Assembly: GCA_028095005.1 (NCBI GenBank)
Contig: CM051460.1
Span: 289,184,653 to 289,248,652 of the forward strand
Length of the DNA stretch: 64,000 nucleotides
Origin: Rhynchospora pubera
Taxonomy: Eukaryota > Streptophyta > Magnoliopsida > Poales > Cyperaceae
Direction: 5' to 3'
Part shown: in pieces, positions 23,850 through 36,829 of the stretch
Layout of the letters: each line of letters begins with the position of its first letter
Numbering within the stretch: position 1 is the stretch's first letter
Translations under genes and position numbers: made by a program
The notes under the pieces: generated by a model
Told to the model about the DNA's origin: nothing
The model's input: the letters and a program-made list of their open reading frames with translations, nothing else
Database searches by the model: none

Positions 23850-26800
23850 TTTCTCACTTGTGACCTTGGATTGGTGCATGTGACTTTGTATAGCTTTGTT
23901 TTATATGAGAGATTTGCTTTCGAGTCAATGCTTAGTTTACGTATTAATAGCCGACCTCAACACGTGAGCTTCAATTGTCATATTCATCATTTGTACAAAA
24001 TAATGTTAAAATGATGAAGTGGTTTGATTTCCATATATACAAATCTCATATGCCCCCATATTATAAGTGTTGTTTTCGTTTGGTACCTTTCTTAATCTTA
24101 ATTTTTACTTTGCCCCCCCCCTGCACTCGTTTGTTTTCTTTTCTTTGCAGTATGTATAGACTATAGAAGAAAAGGGCTATTGAAAGTTTACTTTTAATTT
24201 ACTTTTTATTGGTTTCAAAAAGAAGCCCTCAAAGAAAATACTAAACGGTCGATCTGGGGGTTAATTAGTAGATTTTTGTCCATCCTAAAAACTTGTCATT
24301 CATGGACTGTGAACTTTTGTGCATTTACTAAAAGCCTCCTAGGATTTTTTGTTAATGTTTACAATTTATTTATTTTTGGCAAGCACGGGGCACGGCAGAA
24401 TGCTGTAATCATCCAATATGTTTTTGAAAAAAATGGGGGTCAAGCCCCTCATCTTTCCATTAAAAAAATGTTAAAAAAATTAGACAGCGGCTAATAGAGG
24501 AGAAGCAAGCTCTCTTTCCATTCTTTAATATTTTGAGCACAGGTTGCCTTCTTTTGGTCATGTCTATTTCTAGAGCTAATAACTTTCTTGAAGCACTGAT
24601 ACGTCAATTATGTTGTTGTTTTTGTTTCCTTGTTAATATCGTCATATCGTTGTTTCATGTATCATTCTCTCTATATATTGTCTAAGCTGAGGTCGCTACA
24701 TTCTAGCATGAGAGAGAGAGAGAGCACGGAAGCATTATGCTGTCTAAATGAAAGGTCGTTCTTTATGGAAGAGATGATTTTTAGAGTTACATCATATTTT
24801 AGACACGTCAAATATTAATTTGTATAATTTTAAACGAACAAAATAGAGTGAACAAAATTCATCTAAAACACTGTAATACAGAGAGAAATATAATACTAGA
24901 ACAGAGGAGGGTATGACACGATAAAAAAATGTGAAAGTTCAATATTCGTGAGGATTATGATTAAAAGGCATCAAAAGGCCAAAAGAAAATATGATGATCT
25001 ACACTACAAGGATGACAAACTAACAGATACTTATATATAAACTGCCCAAAAATAAATTTCCTAACGCCCCCGAAGGGCCATTATTAAAAATTAATTAATT
25101 AGTTAATTGGATCTACAGGTATAGTTGGTTGTATAATTGCAATGAAAGAAACCATAAATGAAGTCAGATGCAATGTCTTATCACACTACAGTACTGAGAC
25201 TTGGATAGCAGAATAGCAGATGGGAAAAATTGGTCTGCAATTGGAATTTACTGGTCTTTTACCTGGTTGAACTCTTCCAACATGCATTCTTGATATGTGT
25301 CATTTAAATCACAAATTAAATAGGACAATATATAGGTTCAATGTGAATCTGTTTGCTCTGAATCGAATTGAGAAGTACGATTTGAAACCTGCACTCGTAC
25401 GATGAAATTAATGAATTCATGTTTCCAGGTGTTACTGACACGCTCAACTGCCCATGGTCCTATGTATAGTTTTATTTCATCATTTGATGAAATATATACA
25501 TTTTATTTTAATTAGTCTGATGGCATCATTGACAAAAAAATAAAATTATTTACAAAAGAGGTTCAATTAATGACTTATTATTCTATTAAATGAAAAATAA
25601 TATAAAAACATTTAGTACCAGTACCGTAAGTACATATATATCACTCAATTTCTATATTTCTATCCGTCACCAATATCACTTTTAATTTCACTTATATTAT
25701 GCTGTTTCATTTAATTTAATCTCATATTTCGTGGATAATATGAACAGTTTGGCAAATTGGAAAATTTAAGACCACAGTTGAAATTTCATTTTTACTCTCT
25801 TTTAATTTTCATCTATTGGATTTTGTATGTCGGTGTGTTAAATTGTTACGGATTGGATTGCGGGAGTGGATCTGCACATGTGAACTTTGTACACATACAT
25901 ATGTTTGTTTGGCTTCGGATATGGTACACAGTGTGTCGCTATTTACATGTGAGTTTGTGTAAGAGGTGCAACGCACCAATGAATTTAAAGCACAATCAAT
26001 GGATGGTGTGTGATCCAAATTATACTTCCAAAAATACTTTTGTTTTTGCCTCCACAATCAATATACATTGCTTCTAACATCCTTTTCATCTTCCTTTCTT
26101 TATGTAGCTAACATGTGTTATTATATTGTCATATCTTAATTCTGACATAATGTGCTTATGTGCATCTTTAATTTATATTTGTAGTGGTCTGATTTTTATT
26201 TGTATCGGTCAATAGTCTCTTTCTTCCTTAGCCTTTCAGATTGTAATTTATGAAAAAAATATTCTAATTCTCAAGTGTTTTCTAGGTAAGTACACCAAAT
26301 GTTAACAACCACTTGATATTTATGTAGATTGTAATCCTTAATTTAGATCTACTTGTATTAATTTGACATGCTGAAGCAAATGTGCGAGACTAGAAACCTC
26401 TAATTAAATTTTGGATGATTGGCTACCTAGGAGCAATTTATGTATATATTAAAAGATCCACTATTGTATATTATAAACTCTCCTTTTTATTCACATTTTT
26501 TTTGTCTGCATATTAATTACCTAAGACTAAGAAACACTGTCTTCCTTTAGGACAAATATTCTGAGAAAATAAAATTTGTCACTTTGCCATATGGTCTGTC
26601 TAAGCTGTTAACAGAAGAAACGTTTTGAACAAAATAAAGTTTTGATTTTGATATTTTAATCCCATTTGCAAACCAACTTACATAATCCCAAGTGTAAGCT
26701 AAGTTCCTTACTAACAATCTGACAAACAAAGTTATAACGCTTCAACATGTCTTCTACACTTCTACTATTAAAATGGGGGGCAAAAAAAAAAAAAAAATCA

Positions 26801-28250
26801 TCAACTTGGTTTAGGATTTTGTTAATTTACGTACAGAATCCAAAAGTACACTCCATTGAGATATGAGGTAGTCTCCAGTTGCCGAGATACTGCACATGTC
26901 ATTTCATGTTTTATTACACTATAAAAACTGTTGAAGACCAATATACTTGATATCACTTATATTTTGCCTTAATTTCATTATTGAAAATATTTGCCACTTT
27001 TTTTTGGTAGTTTAACACTTGTGTTGCAGCAGTATTTTTCAACTATCGTTTCTTAGATAAATTAAAGATGTTATTAAATTTGCAACTCTTATTTATTTAT
27101 ATATAAAAAAATTTCTATGGAATTTTGAACCTGCAAATTCGACCATCTTTTGAATTTTTTTTTCCCAAATTTAAGAGTTATATAATTCCATTTCATAAAG
27201 AACCAAATAAAAATGAATTTTTTCTATGACGTTTAATTTGAGTTTCAACAGTTTAACTCATGTATTATTTCACTAAATCCTTCATATATCATTTCAATGT
27301 TTTTGAACTTTATATACGAAAAAGTAAAATATGACCCATTCTGTTTGATGTTGATCCAACGGTTTCCAAAAAAATTATACGCATATCTAAACGAACCAAT
27401 ATATATATAGTCATAGAAACGAGGGACGTCTACAGCTTGGGTTAAACTGGAGAGGTACTGAGCCGTCAAGGAAGCATTATTTAATGGGATTTGATTATAG
27501 AGTTTAATCGAACTAATCAGAAATATAACGCAAAGTTCTTCATGTGAAGCCTAAGAAATAGACTGAAAATTTTCTTATAAAATCCAAAAGAAAAAGAAAA
27601 AGATAAAAACACAAAGCTGGAACTCTAATAATATTTGTTTAAATGATCTTCGACGAGCCCTGAGCCCCTGACCCCTGATATTTATTACTTCTTATGTTGT
27701 GAATATTTGAACAAATATCAAAGGATCTTCGGTCCTTTGCATCTTTTTTTTTTTTATAAGAAAAAAAATTCCAAAATAGACTGCTTTTTATGAGCTCCCA
27801 CCCTCTCTATTCTCCACAGCACAGGAAATGCTTCACCCATCGTAAATAACCAACAGAAATAATGAAACAAAATGTTAATTTGCAGAAATTATAATTAATT
27901 TTAGAACTTCTTGATATATTATTTTCAATGATGTTCATGAAAATATGGCCATATGAAATTATAATACGATTGATGTATAAAAATCAATTTATATATGTTC
28001 GAGCTATGATATTCAGTAGCGTAGTTCGAAGTAGAAGCTAGATGGGCTAGCTAAAGGTATTGTAAAAACTATAATATATATTATATTTAAATTAACAATT
28101 TGATTTATTAATTTAGTGCAAATTATATAGAAGAGTTGAGTTTGCAACCCTCAGCTAGCATCTAAAATTCGACCGCTAATGACAGGAACTTATCTAATCA
28201 TATATAAAGAATAATTGCCATTCTAGATGTGATAGGAGCTTTTTCCTCTT
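23850..28250. other. Long AT-rich spacer without a recognisable gene
   Basis: Several frames of 60-106 codons exist (for example 25757-26077 +), but none shows a domain, coding-like composition or splice context. A run of nine C lies at about 24114-24122. No transposon termini could be defined. Confidence 0.45.
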
Positions 28251-28262
28251 TTATTTATTTAT

Positions 28263-28653
28263 GAGAAATGCTAGAGTCCAATATGTTGGAAGGATGGACT
28301 CCGTCTAATACGATCGTTTTCATATTTTTAAATTTTAAATAACCGATCCGAATCGTTCAATATGTTCTTCATATTGAAAACTTATAAGAAATCAATTTTT
28401 ACATTTTTTCGAAATTTTTTACTTTTTTTTGCATTTTAGAAAATCGTTGTTATTGGACGATCCATAATGTTTATATCATGAATTTTCAAAAATAATAAAA
28501 AAAATCGAAAAAATATAAAATTTGGTTTCTTGTAAGTTTTCAATATGGAGAACATATTGAAAGGTTCGGATCTGTCATTTGAAATTTCAAATCGTGAAAA
28601 CGATCATATTAGACGGACTCATCCGTCCTATATATACGACACTGACATTTCTC
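28263..28653. mobile_element. Mutator-like foldback element with 9-bp target duplication
   Basis: Long imperfect inverted repeats of about 150 bp start GAGAAATGCTAGAGTC on the left and (reverse complement) GAGAAATGTCAGTGTC on the right. A perfect 9-bp direct repeat tttatttat flanks it (28254-28262 and 28654-28662), the target length of the Mutator superfamily. The arms contain the words cgttcaatatgttctt and catttttcgaaatttttt, shared with the elements at 33574, 34001 and 35176. It is 391 bp and non-coding. Confidence 0.85.
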
Positions 28654-28662
28654 TTTATTTAT

Positions 28663-30898
28663 TCAATACATAATTTGTCATTCTATCGATGGTTAAAAAA
28701 AAAAAATCTAAAATCAAGGTTTCAGTAATAGCAACAAAATGGAGAGGAGTACACTGTACATGTACTGGATGTTTCGCTAAGTGGGTTGTTGGTTCTTTAT
28801 TATGCCAGTCACAAGAAATGGCATCTTTTCTTCGAGGCATTTCACGTGAAAAGGACAGCCCAACTACAACCTCCTCTTTCAGTCTTTCTCCTGCTTTCTT
28901 ATAAACAAAGCCCCCATTTTGAGACAAAAATCTTCAAAATAAAAGGAGGCCCATTTGCAATTAAACACAATCTCCGTTATTGGTCCATACTAAAAGTATA
29001 TAATTAATTTATCATCCGTGGTACATCGCAATTTCCACAATTATTGTGCCATTTGCCTTTGTATTGACTATTGTAATATTCATTGAAAGCTAACAAAGGG
29101 TATATTAATAAAGGTATATAAAAGTTCACAGAAACTTCTCCATTCTTCTAACTTCTCCTTAAACTATTTGAAAGAAATCATAAAAGGGTTTTCGAGAGTT
29201 TAAGTCATTGAGTTGTAAGTTATCATCCTGAGAAAGTTGAAGTTATATATTGAGTTACAAGTTATCATGCTAATCATTTGTATTTTTAATTATTGATTAT
29301 ACATTTATACTCTTAATTATCACTTTAAGCAACCTCTTGTAAGATTTACTTTTAAACTTAAAACTAAGTATTAAGAAAAAAGCAACAGAATAACACTTGT
29401 ATAGATTAGTTGGTCAAATGAAAGCTGCTCCCTCATATTTTGGTGACCCAAAACCATTACCAATAAATAAAAGAATGTTTTGGTCAAGACATACGACCCG
29501 AATCTTTGTCCGAGCTTTTTTAAGATTGGATGAAGACATCAGATCCGATAAAAGCCGGACACATAATTTCTTTGTTTCGTTTTGACGCCACATAATTTCT
29601 TATAGTGGATTGAATAAAATTATTATTTTTTCAAATAAATATTTGTCCACGCTGACTACTAATTTCTTAATTAACCTCTTCCCGACAATTTTCCTTTTCA
29701 CATTTAATTGTTTATATTATATAAACGGCCCGACAACTGGTGTGCGCATGGATTGTTTTTCTAGATTTTTGTAAAAAAATTTCTGAATAAACGAAATTAA
29801 ATTAAATAATATCTCACAAAATGCCAATTTTTTGAATGTACCGATTACACTTTTGGAAAAGAAATAACATGATGGACCATTTAGTTGGTTCAATTATTGT
29901 TTGTGTTTAAATATGTAGAAATGTCTATAATTTACAAGGTAGGTTTGCGGAATGCATACTTTATTTTCAATTGGGAGCAATATCGTATAACTTTTTAGTA
30001 GTATTTTAGAAAGTTTGATACATTATTTAGCATCTCTTTGTTAATTAGTCTGTTCGAAATCGGAGAAATGTAAGAGAAATTTTTGGCATATTCAGATAGT
30101 ATATATTGATTCATTTTATATATAAATATACATATTTACCTCGATCATCCCGTTTTTACTGAAATTTTGCAGAACGGTTCTTTATTTTTGCGCCGTATGG
30201 ATGAGTAAAAGAATATCTCATCTTAAAATTAATTTCCATAAGTAATTCTGTAGTCAAATTTTAAACTCAGTTCTAGAAAAAAAAATATTCAATTAGCGAC
30301 ATCATTTTCTGATAATTTATTGTAGAAAATTTGGACAAATTTCAGCAAACCATGCAGCCATTGAGGTGTTTCTCTAATTAATCTTCAGTCTTACATCAAA
30401 CGGAGATTTGTTTGGTTCGTTCCAGTTCTTGTATCGCTTTCCTTTAGTGACTAATTTTGGTAAGTGTCATAACTAACAATACATGTGACATAATACATTT
30501 CTTATTCGATGCGTAATGCGCATTTTTGACAGTCGAGATTGTGTGTATCACCTACAGAAAAAGCTCATTTCCACTTTCTCTTTCTGTTGCTTCTTTTATT
30601 TAGGAAACAAGAATGTCTTTTGAGACGACAAAAAAGATTTAGCTTGGTGGTACCCATTCAAGTTTCATGGTGAAATCAAATATTTTGGTTTGTCAGCATC
30701 GCTTAATACTACAAAAAAACTATAATACTAAATAATAATTGCTACATAAGGAAAATTATTATAAAATGATTACTACATAATTCTGGAAAATTATTATAAA
30801 AAATTATATTCAAATGACAATAATATCTGTGATGTAATATTTACAGATCGTACAAATTATTATTTCATTAGAGGTGAACTTAATAATTTTTTTCTCAC
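28663..30898. other. AT-rich spacer
   Basis: No gene, RNA gene or defined repeat recognised. Short frames at 28689-28904 and 29397-29585 lack support. Confidence 0.45.
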
Positions 30899-30901
30899 TA
30901 A

Positions 30902-31057
30902 GGGTGCGTTTGGATGAGTGTGGGAAGAAGGGAAGAAGGGAAGAAGTAGGAAGAAGTATTGGGAAGTCTGTAATTTTGTGAAGAGTTTAGATTGTTTATA
31001 ATTTTTTTCTTTTTCTTCCTTCTTCTTCTTCTTTCTTCCAACCATCCAAACACACCC
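30902..31057. mobile_element. Tourist-like (PIF/Harbinger) MITE, copy A
   Basis: Ends GGGTGCGTTTGGATGAG and (reverse complement) GGGTGTGTTTGGATGGTT form the inverted repeat. The flank TAA is duplicated (30899-30901, 31058-31060), the classical target of this superfamily. The 156-bp body carries the shared interior gaagagtttagattgtttat. Confidence 0.82.
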
Positions 31058-31408
31058 TAAGGTGTCATATAGTCCCAAAAGAAATAAGATCTCCCGTTCT
31101 GTTTTGGAACCTATAACTTGGTGAGTTTATATAACTGAAAAGACTTTCTCAACGATTTGAGAGAAAACAAGAAAAATTATGATTAACTAACATATAAATT
31201 ATTGAACACACACAAATAGTATCCAGAATTAGAAAAAAAAATTACACCCGTTTAAAATATTTACAAATTATTAATTCTTCCTTCCACGCCCACGGTATAT
31301 ATACGTTTATTTAGAAATAAATACTTTTCATTACATAAACGGTATACACAGGATATTGCACTTTGGGATTTTCCCATTACCAGATGTAGATACACCAAAG
31401 CACACATA

Positions 31409-31561
31409 GGGTGCGTTTGGATAGGTGTGGGAAGAAGGAAAGAAAGAAAAAAGTGGGAAGAAGTATTGGAAAGTGTGTAATTTTGTGAAGAGTTTGAATT
31501 GTTTATAATTTTTTTTTTCTTCTTCCTTCTTCTTCTTTCTTCCAACGATCTAAACGCACCC
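31409..31561. mobile_element. Tourist-like MITE, copy B
   Basis: Ends GGGTGCGTTTGGATAGG and (reverse complement) GGGTGCGTTTAGATCG. Flanking trinucleotides are ATA on both sides (31406-31408, 31562-31564). The 153-bp interior is closely related to copy A. Confidence 0.78.
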
Positions 31562-31583
31562 ATAGTAAATCTAAGCACTCAAT

Positions 31584-31741
31584 GGAGTCGTTTGGATGGG
31601 TTGGGAATTGGGGGAATTTTCAATTTCTAGCCATAAATTTATTATAAACAATCTAAATTTTTCACAAAGTTACATATTTTTCAATAAATTTATGCCTAAA
31701 AATAGACTATTCCCCGAATTTCCAACCTATCCAAACTGCCC
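31584..31741. mobile_element. Tourist-like MITE, copy C, more diverged
   Basis: Inverted ends contain GTCGTTTGGATGGGTTGG and (reverse complement) GCAGTTTGGATAGGTTGG, flanked by AAT on both sides. The 158-bp body is related to copies A and B in opposite internal orientation and to the truncated copy at 4681. It lies only 22 bp from copy B. Confidence 0.7.
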
Positions 31742-32143
31742 AATGAGTCAATGTTGGGATTTTCCACCGACGCCACTACGCCAGGGGTATTTCAGTACAT
31801 TCGCCACCCGCACCTTTCGGCGTTATAAACTGTCCTTTGGAATAGCATCGGACCCACTAACCTGCGTCTCAATCGATACCCCGTTTTGTATGCCTATTAC
31901 AGGAAACTGTTCTCTTCTCCCTCTCTAAAATTTCTGTTCCACTATTATTGTCAAATTTTTCATGGTTTCCTTACAAATAAATAAAATTTTATGATAAAGC
32001 TGTCAAATCATTTCTCTACGTTATTTTTATTTTTACATTCAATTTCAAAGTTTACTTAATGTGTTGTTAGATTTAGGCTAGGTGCAACCTTCGTCTTACT
32101 TTTATTTTGTCTCTTTTTTTTTTCATTTTGCAAACAGAATATG

Positions 32144-33552
<1,409 letters not shown>

Positions 33553-33573
33553 TATATATATATATATATATAT

Positions 33574-33977
33574 AGATTGGCTAAAGTATACTCCAGCATA
33601 CGGATCAAACCAGTATGCTAGAGTCGTTTCTGAAAATCTAAAATTCAAACAGTCGATCCAAACCGTTCAAGTTGTTCTCCATGTAAAAATATCCTTCAAG
33701 ACCAAATTTTACATTTTTTCGAATTTTTTTGCTATATATTATGCTATTTTTAAATTGAAGGGCCAGAAATACTCCTTTACAACTCCTTGACAATATTTTT
33801 TTTAAATAGCATAATATATAGTAAAAAAATTCGAAAAAATATAAATTTTAGTTTCCTAGAAGATTTCAATATGAAGAACAATTTGAAAGATTCGGATCGA
33901 CTGTATGCATTTTAGATTGTGAGAAACGACTCCAGCATACGGGCTATCTATATGCTGGAGTATACTTTAGCCAATCT
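33574..33977. mobile_element. Mutator-like foldback MITE in (TA)n, second of three
   Basis: Ends AGATTGGCTAAAGTATACTC are inverted copies on both sides, so it shares the terminal motif AGATTGGCTAA with the element at 32241. The arms contain cgatccaaaccgttcaa and a ttcgaattttttt stretch shared with the 28263, 34001 and 35176 copies. It is 404 bp and non-coding. (TA)n flanks the left side and (CT)n then (TA)n the right. Confidence 0.8.
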
Positions 33978-34000
33978 CTCTCTCTCTCTCTATATATATA

Positions 34001-34371
34001 TAGTTTAGCTACGGTGAGTCGCGACAAAAACTCCTAGATCTAGATCAAAATGACTGATCCAAACCGTCCAATATGATCTCCCTATTGGAATCTCGTGCAA
34101 ACCAAATTTTTTATTTTTCGAAATTTTTAAGTATTTTTTTGAAATTTTAGAAAATCGTTAATCTAATTGGTTCTGAACCATTCAAAAACATCAGTTTTTA
34201 AAAATCCGAAAAAAATACTTAAAAATTTCGAAAAAATAAAAAAATTGGTTTGCACAGAGATTTCAATAGGGAGATCATATTGGACGGTTTGGATCGGTCA
34301 TTTTGATCTAAATCTAGGAATTTTGGTCGCGACTCACCGGAGGGTCCGTGAGTCGCGACTCACCGTAGCTA

Positions 34372-34376
<5 letters not shown>
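34001..34376. mobile_element. Mutator-like foldback MITE in (TA)n, third of three
   Basis: Inverted ends TAGTTTAGCTACGGTGAGTC occur on both sides, followed by arms of about 110 bp with gtccaatatgatctccctat on one side and its inverse on the other. The right end carries an extra inverted gagtcgcgactcac stretch. TA runs flank both ends (33991-34000 and 34376-34429). Non-coding. Confidence 0.8.

Positions 34377-34429
<53 letters not shown>
34376..34429. repeat. (TA)n microsatellite, right of the foldback array
   Basis: A TA dinucleotide run of about 54 bp directly abuts the right end of the third foldback element. Confidence 0.93.
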
Positions 34430-34433
<4 letters not shown>

Positions 34434-35166
34434 TTAACATATTAATTATGCCTTTTTTAATTTCAACTATTACAAAATATGTAATTATAAATCTCTTTTG
34501 CTAAAAAATTGTGTATGAATTAGTAGTTTATTGAATTTGTGTTTGGTAATAGAATGAAAATTTTAATACTTAATGAAGGAAAAAAAAGACGGATTCAAAT
34601 ATAAACTTGATAATTGGAATGAAGGTTATCCAAGAACATAAGAACATATCTATATATCTTCGAGGAAGGGAATGAAAATAGCAATTTCATTTAAATAACA
34701 TAAATATTATTGTCATAATTAAATTATCTCACGTATTAACATAAATTTTTGAAAATAAGACTTAAGTTTTCATATTATCTTTGAAAAATGATGTGCGAGT
34801 CTTAGCACATGAAAAAAAAATGGTTAATAAGAGCTCAATAAAAACTACAAACAAAGACATTATATGCAAAGAGAATTATATTGTACTAAATAAGTAATTA
34901 TTTCAAAGTTAATTTTATTTATGTACAACAATAAAAAAAATTAAAGCTTAATGTTATAGTTTTGTGTTACTTTTATCACGAGTTCTATGAAATATAATAA
35001 GATATCAAAATTTATATTAATAAGTTCAGTTTAATTTAATTTTTTTTGTAGTTTAAGAAAAGCTAAGTTATTTATATCAATAGCTAAAAACGTTACTTAT
35101 TTTGTGCAAGTTTAAAAATGTTTTTTTTTAGATAACCTAGATAGCGACTATCTAGTGAACAAGTTT
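34430..35166. other. AT-rich spacer
   Basis: No gene or defined element recognised. The word caagtttaaaaatg occurs at about 35107 and again at 35160 next to the target duplication of the following element. Confidence 0.4.
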
Positions 35167-35175
35167 AAAAATGTT

Positions 35176-35577
35176 GAGATAGGCTAAATCAGTCGCGATT
35201 GACGGATGAAACCGTCAGTGACGATCAAATCTCAATTTTTGAGATTCTAACAGTCGATCCGAACCGCTCAATGTGTTCTTTATGTTGAAATCTCGTTGGA
35301 GACAAATTTTTATATTTTTCTGAATTTTTTTAGTATTTGTTTTGTATTTTACAAAATTCTTAATTTAAACAATTATGGGCTCTTCAATAACTATGATTTT
35401 TTAAAATCTCAAAAAAATAGTAAATAAAATCAGAAAAATATAAAATTTGGTTTCCAATGAGATTTCAATATGGAGAATACATTGAACGATTCAGATTAGC
35501 CATTAGAACATCAAAATTTGAGATATAATCGCAGATGACGGGTCCAATCGTCAGTCGTGGCTGATTTTAGCCATCTC
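35176..35577. mobile_element. Mutator-like foldback MITE in the MIR535 upstream region
   Basis: Ends GAGATAGGCTAAATCAG and (reverse complement) GAGATGGCTAAAATCAG. Flanks aaaaatgtt (35167-35175) and aaaaatgtc (35578-35586) form a 9-bp target duplication with one mismatch. The arms share ccgaaccgctcaatgtgttc-type words with the other foldback copies. It is 402 bp and ends some 300 bp before the proposed MIR535 leader. Confidence 0.82.
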
Positions 35578-35859
35578 AAAAATGTCAGTGAGAAAAAGTT
35601 TGAAATTGCGGAGTACTGGAATGAGAGCAATTCCAGGGTACGTGGGGAACAATAAATGAGGAGATTTCATTCGCCTCAAGACCGGAGGACGTGTCGAAAT
35701 CGTACGCACTGAAGCGCCATAGTCGACACGTCCCCACCGTCCTTTTCCAGCTTTGCCTCCCACTTCCCTTTGACCGATTTCATTCACAGATTCTCTTCCC
35801 TCGACTCTTCTTATACTCGTTCCACTCAAGAATAAAATATAAAACAACAAAAAATTGCA

Positions 35860-36812
35860 AAAAAGAGAGAAAAATAGAAAGGAAGAGAAGCCTCTAGTCG
35901 CGAAACCTCGTCGTATTGGGGTTGTTTCCTTCGCGAAATCTTGTCTATTTTAGGTCAGGTGAGATTATTGCCACTATAATTGCTCTCTGGCAAAATTTTA
36001 CTTGAAAATGTTAGTAAGTGGAAACATGGTATATCAGTATTTCATGTGGAAGCAGTGTTGAAAAATTTGGTATCTATTGTTTATTATTTTTTTTTCCCTT
36101 GAACATTGTTGCTCCTTTTTTATTTCCAGCTTCAATCTTAGGTTTAAGTTTATTAAGACAGATATATGTGAAATTATTGTCTAAGGACACTAGATCCTGT
36201 TTCGTTAACCAGATTTAACATATCCAAGGTCGTATGATATTGTGATTTATATTTGAATACCCTTTTTGACCTTTAAGAGAACTATGAGTATTAAAAAGCT
36301 GATTGATTTTTCATGCATTATAGCTAGTTCTTGTGTTTAGTTGTTAAATCTGGATTTATTTATTTAAGGGTTTGCTGCAATATAGCTGGAGCTGTGATGT
36401 TACTTGCAATATTATTATTAACACAGTATTTGGAACCTCAGCTGTGCTTGATAGATCGACAAACACGTTGATTTTGCATTATCTGGTGCAGTGCTTGCGT
36501 GCATTAATAATTTAAATATCATTTAATTCATATTGTTTATTGGCAATGAACAGCCTTCATCATATATAATGCACTTTATTTTTCAAGCAAAAATGAGGTT
36601 TAACTTTTTCTTTAAACTTACTTTTAGGTGAACACTTGAAAGTGCAATATCCTGTGAATGATTTTCTAAAGGAAGGCATTAGTGGGGTTGACAACGAGAG
36701 AGAGCACCCCGGTCGGCATTCATATAGAGCCAGGCATGGTTGTCTACTAGTGTGCTCTTTCCCGTTGTCATCACACTTTATATAACAACTCCAGTTCTCA
36801 ACACAATTTCAG
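35860..36812 (+). ncRNA. Proposed primary transcript of MIR535 (5' part)
   Basis: A leader-like stretch ends in a good donor (ggtcag before gtgaga, about 35958). A pyrimidine-rich acceptor ends at 36627 (ttacttttag). The hairpin exon 36628-36812 then ends in an ideal donor (ttcag before gtaagg). A TATA-like ataaaatataaaac precedes the leader near 35830. This spliced layout is typical of plant MIR genes, but start, end and downstream exons are not determined from sequence alone. Confidence 0.45.
36683..36778 (+). ncRNA. MIR535 precursor hairpin
   Basis: The 5' arm contains TGACAACGAGAGAGAGCAC (mature 21-mer at 36689-36709), matching the conserved plant miR535 except for C in place of G at position 20. 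The 3' arm has GTGCTCTTTCCCGTTGTCA (star about 36752-36772). The duplex is fully paired except for one A-C mismatch near position 9, one G-U pair near position 12 and a mismatch at position 20, and allows 2-nt 3' overhangs. The loop is about 40 nt. The basal stem below the duplex is weak by eye. miR535 is related to miR156/529 and is expected to target SPL transcription factor mRNAs. Plants such as grape and apple keep it; as far as I know Arabidopsis does not. Confidence 0.88.
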
Positions 36813-36829
36813 GTAAGGGGTTTTAACTT

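Noticed and set aside
25757..26077. 106-codon open frame with several Cys residues
   Set aside because: Cys spacing fits no known finger or secreted peptide family, there is no leader context, and the opposite strand is also open.
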